Below the pieces are notes generated by a model that was given only the letters and a program-made list of their open reading frames with translations, ran no database searches and was not told the DNA's origin. A stretch of DNA of 64,000 nucleotides from NCBI GenBank assembly GCA_015179045.1, contig WHUZ01000005.1, positions 620,001 through 684,000 of the forward strand, read 5' to 3'. The position numbers were made by a program, and so were the translations under genes. The stretch comes from Kalaharituber pfeilii (Eukaryota; Ascomycota; Pezizomycetes; Pezizales; Pezizaceae). Of this stretch, positions 59,590 to 64,000 are shown one piece after another; within the stretch, counting starts at the first letter, position 1; each line of letters starts with the position of its first letter.

Positions 59590-60345
59590 CGACGACCTTC
59601 CGCAACGCCGTCTAGACGGCGCGAGAATCCTGCAGCCATGCCAAGCGTGGCAGTGCGCGACGTCTGGACGGCGCCGGCCATCTGGAGTAGACGAAATCCC
59701 CGCTATAGCACCTCAACGAACACTCAAATTTTATTGTTAAAGGTATCTATTGATAGCTGAAAGTCTCTACTTTACCTTTATCATGCCTTCTTTAAGAAAT
59801 GCACAAGAAGCATTGGCAAATGAAAGATCAGGGAGGGGCTAAAAACCATCCTGCTAAGCCAATGTCTTGGCGCCGATGCAACAAGTTTTGATGCAACAAA
59901 TGTGGTGTTACTGCTGCATAATACTTAAAGCAGTGCTTGCATTACAACAAGCAGGTTGTGTCCTCGTGCCAGACACTGTATGTTGACATCGTACAAGTCT
60001 TTGCTATCCCTCGAAGAATAAAACTTCAACATGTAGCTAAGGCACAATTATTTTTCTGATGTATAGCATTTGCATATTGCATTAGCTTTTCTAGATCATG
60101 ATCAAATGCTTCCACCATGAAGCAATAAAATCCAATAAGGAATATAATTTCAATTTGTTCTCCTACTAATTGGTGAGGCATCATCAATTGCAAAGTCTTT
60201 CGTAGTCCGCTACATACATGTAGTTGAAAATGCAACACTCCTTTTCTGACCTCCTGTCAGTTTAAAATTTTGCGGAAGCCATCTAAACCGCACCCTGGTC
60301 GAGTGGCGTTTTCGCAGGTCTAGACGGCGTTGTGGAAGGTCTCTA
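59590..60345. mobile_element. About 750-bp inverted-repeat element
   Basis: GACCTTCCGCAACGCCGTCT at 59594 pairs with its near reverse complement at 60321-60341 (CTAGACGGCGTTGTGGAAGG). Self-complementary GCCGTCTAGACGGC sits within the left arm. Exact ends and target duplication are unclear. Short internal ORFs carry no transposase motif. Confidence 0.6.
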
Positions 60346-60449
60346 ATTACCGACGCACACGTTGAGAAATCTTATCTCAAGTGGAAACAGAGCCAGTCTC
60401 GAACCAGAAACAGAGCCTCTGATCCTTTACATAGGTATCATTATTGATA

Positions 60450-60774
60450 CAGTGTGTAAGCGAAAGTCTTCGGGATTATGCAGTATAAGGGAAAGCAAGA
60501 CGTGCATCTGAGCGGACCCCCCGTGCATCTCTTCTTTCGGTACTGTTCGAAAAATCACTAAAAAAATCAATAAAGAATTGCAAAAAAATATTAGAGCAAA
60601 TGAATGGGCATCACAGAATCTAAAATTCTTCTCAGAATTCAAAAAGGAGTGCTTTTGGTTGAGTTGTTGTGTTTTCTCAAGGGATGTCTTCTTGGATGCA
60701 TGCCGTGACTCCAAGGCTTGGTAAAACGCTTTTCCTTATACTGCATAGTCCCGAAGACTTTTGCCTATGCACTG
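60450..60774. mobile_element. 325-bp TA-flanked MITE
   Basis: Ends CAGTGTGTAAGCGAAAGTCT and its near reverse complement at 60729-60774; the inverted repeats are about 46 bp with a few mismatches, flanked by TA (60448-60449 and 60775-60776). No coding content. Confidence 0.85.
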
Positions 60775-61178
60775 TATGAACGTCGTGCACACGGCGGATA
60801 CTTCAAGCAGTTCAGTAGTATTGAAGTCTCTACTTAGACTAGTTCAATTTATACATCAAGTACCTTAGGATAAATAGTCAATGGTGGCATTAGGACGTAT
60901 CAAGCTTGACATAATCGCATTGCGTGACATCTAACTTTCTTGGAACCTTAAGTCAAACTCGAAAATGACAGAACGCTAAGACACCCAGACACCCGAAATT
61001 TCCCAAACACAATTCTAAAAGGAACCAAACGAGAAAAAAAAGAAAGAAAAATAAAAGAAAAAAAGAAAGCCAGACACAAAAAGGACCCAATTAACTGCCA
61101 ACTAATCCATCTCTATAGACAACGTGCAAGACGCGAAACCTGGAACCCATTTTTGACTTTCTGTGTGGAATACTCTCC
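60775..61178. other. 3' flank of pirin gene
   Basis: A purine-rich run (GAAAAAAAAGAAAGAAAAA type) near 61030-61075. No gene. Confidence 0.5.
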
Positions 61179-62462
61179 TCACCCCATAACCTTCCCTATC
61201 TCACTCCTCCAGCCCTTCGCCCGCTCGAACCCATTAATATTCGCCTGGTAGTCCCTCATGGCCTGATAGATCTCCTCTTCGGTATTGACTACAAATGGTC
61301 CATACTGCACCACATTCTGCTCGAGCACCTTCCCTGCCACCAAAATAAACCTCGCCCGTTCCTTTGCTTCCTCAGAAACCGACAACTCAACACCTTCCCC
61401 CTCGCGGCTCCAGACGACGTTGTGAAACTCGGGCACCTTGCGGGTCTCTGTGTCGGAGAGGTGCACAGTCACGGTGCCACTGAGGATGTACATGAATGCG
61501 TTGTAGCCCTTGGGCAATGGCTGAACGATAGAGCCTCCCGGGGAGATGGCGATGTCGAGGAGCCAGACGGGCGTGTAGGCGAGGTCTTTAACGGACTCGA
61601 TTCCGTGAGATTCGCCCGAGATAATCTTGACCTCCACGCGGTCGTTGGAGAGTTTGATGGAGGGAATCTCGGAGGCGTGCAGGTCGCGGTAGCGTGGCTC
61701 ACAGTATTTGAGTTCCTTAGGGAGGTCGACCCAGAGCTGGAGGCCGACATTGGGGGCAGCCCCCGGTTGCGTGGAGCTGGCGCCGGGCATCTCGGCGTGC
61801 ACGATGCCGCGACCGGCGGTCATGAATTGCAGGTCACCGGTGTTAATGGTGCCACGGGCACCAGTGAAGTCTTCATGGTCTACGGAGCCGGACAGGAGGT
61901 AGGTGATGGTTTCTTGGCCTCTAAATTAGGGAGTTAGTATAGTTTGCGTGATGAGGAGAGGGGGGGGGGGTGGAAATGGGACGAACCTATGGGGATGATC
62001 AGGGAACCCAGCACCTTTCCCGATAGTGAAGTGGTCGAGCATGAGAAACGGGGAGAAGTTTCGTAGTTGTGGTACACCAATGGACCTGCGCACGCGGGCG
62101 CCGGCGCCTTCAGCCTTCTCGACGGCGTGGAAGGCCTTGACAATGGTTCTGCGGAGCATGATGGATGGGTCTGTGACGAGGATGTAGTCGGGCTTGAGAC
62201 CGTAGAATGGAGATGTGGATCTGGCTGTAGGACTGGGAGCGGTGTGAGCTCGGATCAAGTTCCTGAGGCCCTGAAGGGGGAGCTGCGACTGGAGCTTCAC
62301 GAGGTGGGGCTTGAGGAGGGACGCTATGTGGCCGTAGCTGGAGGTGGGACTACTGAATAGGGAAGTGCCTCCTGCTGTGGGTATGGCGGCGGCGCAGCTG
62401 TAGTAGAAGTAGCCGACGCAGACGCTGAGGAAGAGGACAAATATTGCGCTTGCGGATCGCAT
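61179..62462 (-). CDS. Pirin-family bicupin with N-terminal membrane anchor
   Basis: Exons 62462-61987 and 61920-61179 (66-nt intron) give 405 residues. The first cupin has the pirin core: RNFSPFLMLDHF, GAGFPDHPHR-GQETITYLL (metal-binding His pair), DHEDFTGARGTINTGDLQFM and TAGRGIVHAEMP. The second half gives QLWVDLPKELKYCEP, GYNAFMYILSGTV and QYGPFVVNTEEEIYQAM, all expected. Pirins bind Fe and some act as quercetinases or transcription cofactors; the role here is open. Unlike typical pirins of about 290-330 residues, this one adds about 100 residues, beginning with a hydrophobic segment (SAIFVLFLSVCVGYFYYSCA), so it may be membrane-anchored or secreted. A later Met (MLRRTIVKAFHAVEKAEG) would give a standard cytosolic pirin. 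Confidence 0.9.
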
Positions 62463-62502
62463 AAGGAGAGCGAAAGGAGGCCCACGGTGGGAAGGGAGTT
62501 GC

Positions 62503-62512
62503 GATATATATA
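62503..62512 (-). promoter_or_regulatory. TATA-like box, pirin gene
   Basis: TATATATATC on the minus strand about 45 bp before the ATG. Position is close for fungi, and it would suit the internal start as well. Confidence 0.35.
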
Positions 62513-63914
62513 CCTGCCTGGCGGAGATGGGGCATATAGGATGCGGCGGTCAATGGTTGTAAATTGCGCCCTTAGCATGTTCATGTTCATCGTGGCATCT
62601 CGGCCTGTCATCTGGCGCTGCGTGCACGCCTCCCAGATCTGTAAACTCTTGCTAATCAATCCACCTCAGGTGTTGCTAAGCGACAGCCGGATTGTTCCAG
62701 CAGGAACAACAGCTGCTTAGCTAGCAATCAGTCATTGGCTACCAGAGAGGATGCCATTACTCACGCCTTACTACAGGAACGCATGAAAAACAGCTAACCG
62801 TTTCTCCGCACGATTGCCATACGCAATCGCCGGTATGCTATGCAAGCTGCAGCCACTTAGTTCTGCGCTGCGCTTACTTCAACGTTACCTCATCATTGTC
62901 AGTCGATGCCAAGCACCTCCCCCCCACCACCTTCGCCCGGCCTAACCACTCCCGGCGTAATCCCCGCAGCAACGTCAGACTTTACTAAGTTGCCTGTAAG
63001 CTACACCCAATTATTAAGTGGACAATAATCAATGAGATTTGAAATGGGGAATCTCGAAGTGAGGCTCTTCCTCGTCATATCATTCTTGTTGGGGTCTAAG
63101 TTCATGTGGCCACTGCAATGGTACGGTTCAAAGACCGTATTTATTATTTATTAGAAATACATATTAATCCGGATTAGTATGTATTTGTTTTTTTAATAAA
63201 TTAAATAGCTATACTTAAGAAAAGTAAAAAAATTGAAATATTTTGTTTTTATTAATGTTGCCTACGTCACATGCCGCCCGTGTCTTTCCTGTGCCTCCAC
63301 GTATCTCAAGATAGGAACTCCGCATTCTTAGCAAGGCGTAAGGCTGAAGACATACAGCCGTTGACACCCGTTAACAATGGATTTCGAGGGCTGCTATCCT
63401 ATATAGGAAGCACCAGAGCTCTCCTCTACCTCAGCCCCTCTGCGAGGATTCTGTATATAAATAGCGGCTAAAGCAAATTGCTGGAAGACTCTTTTTTAAA
63501 GCTAATAACTTTCCAAGCTTACGGAACTCTCTAACAAACCTCCTTCCTTCCCCACAAACCCAGCTCATCATCTTTTTACATCCTTTTAGCATGAGAGCAT
63601 TTTCTTTTGTATTGTACATAAAAGCAACCGCCAGATACGTGTTTTCCCCCTTTAGTTTTTTAATCCCTCCTCCCCTTCTCGAAAACTTTCAGCGAAAGTT
63701 ATCCTACAGAGTTCTTCCCCCTTGAAACCATCACACATACAGAGCTCATTGAAGAAGTTAAATCATAGAAACATCACACAGCTCATAGCAACATCATCAA
63801 ACGTTCCCAGCATGAGATGTCATAAACAAAAAAGGACAAAAACAAATAACAACGCCCATGCGTAGGTAGCCTCCCGTTGACTACCTTGCACTTTATTACT
63901 CTAAGCAGACCAAA

Positions 63915-63948
<34 letters not shown>

Positions 63949-64000
63949 GGGCCATAAGGAAGTAAAAACAAAACAAAGCTCTAGAAACAAAAAAAAAAAA
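62513..64000. other. AT-rich right end, no gene recognised
   Basis: Includes a 32-bp palindrome (63155-63186), a CT-rich stretch at 63520-63720 that could be the flank of a gene outside the window, and a long A-run at 63917-63946. No ORF shows a motif. Confidence 0.45.
63155..63186. repeat. 32-bp near-perfect palindrome
   Basis: AAATACATATTAATCC followed immediately by GGATTAGTATGTATTT, one mismatch, no loop. Flanking TTATTA/AATAAATT partly extends it. It could form a cruciform. Confidence 0.8.

Noticed and set aside
63911..63946. Long A-run as a retroposed tail
   Set aside because: No upstream open frame, SINE-like head or target duplication could be identified.

Overview
The window is nuclear DNA from a filamentous ascomycete fungus. 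Protein genes are split by many short GT-AG introns, mostly 47-70 nt. The recognisable proteins are fungal: Mss51, SND2/TMEM208, squalene epoxidase, a Thr-rich GPI-type wall protein and DUF3605/Gig1. The intergenic DNA holds many Tc1/mariner- and pogo-type DNA transposon relics. Pezizomycetes would fit the repeat load and short introns, but that is only a guess.

Layout. 1-5.3 kb: a kelch-repeat membrane protein on the minus strand, then gene-free DNA. 5.3-8.8 kb: a nested cluster of Tc1-like and pogo-like relics. 8.8-13 kb: no gene recognised. 13.0-16.5 kb: a large secreted Thr-rich repeat protein. 16.9-26.9 kb: a transposon and MITE field with one or two doubtful small ORFs. 27.0-30.8 kb: a 1.2-kb-residue protein with five repeated CxxC motifs. 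33.0-33.9 kb: a DUF3237-like gene that the ORF lengths alone would miss. 35.9-37.7 kb: a 1.1-kb terminal-inverted-repeat element and a 95-bp MITE. 38.3-58.6 kb: a gene-dense core with a DUF3605 protein, histone H4, phosphopantetheinyl transferase, SND2, MSS51, phosphopantothenate-cysteine ligase, pyrroline-5-carboxylate reductase, CFD1, squalene epoxidase, SLD5, a decayed thymidylate kinase, an unknown fragment and a GT8 glycosyltransferase. 59.4-60.8 kb: three more small inverted-repeat elements. 61.2-62.5 kb: a pirin. The rest is AT-rich and gene-free.

The gene-dense core is housekeeping: coenzyme A and carrier-protein activation (PPCS, PPTase), proline synthesis, cytosolic Fe-S assembly, ergosterol synthesis, DNA replication (SLD5, CDC8), mitochondrial translation (MSS51) and ER targeting (SND2). 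I see no biosynthetic cluster logic. Adjacent genes are divergent (PPTase/SND2, PPCS/P5CR, SLD5/CDC8) or convergent (P5CR/CFD1).

Two observations stand out. First, many conserved genes (CxxC protein, DUF3237, P5CR, CFD1 twice, SLD5 twice, CDC8 twice, GT8) are broken by single-base indels, most in homopolymers and most apparent deletions. This looks more like sequencing error than biology, except that CDC8 also has an internal deletion and looks truly dead. Second, two very short inverted-repeat elements (95 bp and 36 bp) share termini and are each flanked by perfect 9-bp target duplications, as expected of Mutator-like MITEs.
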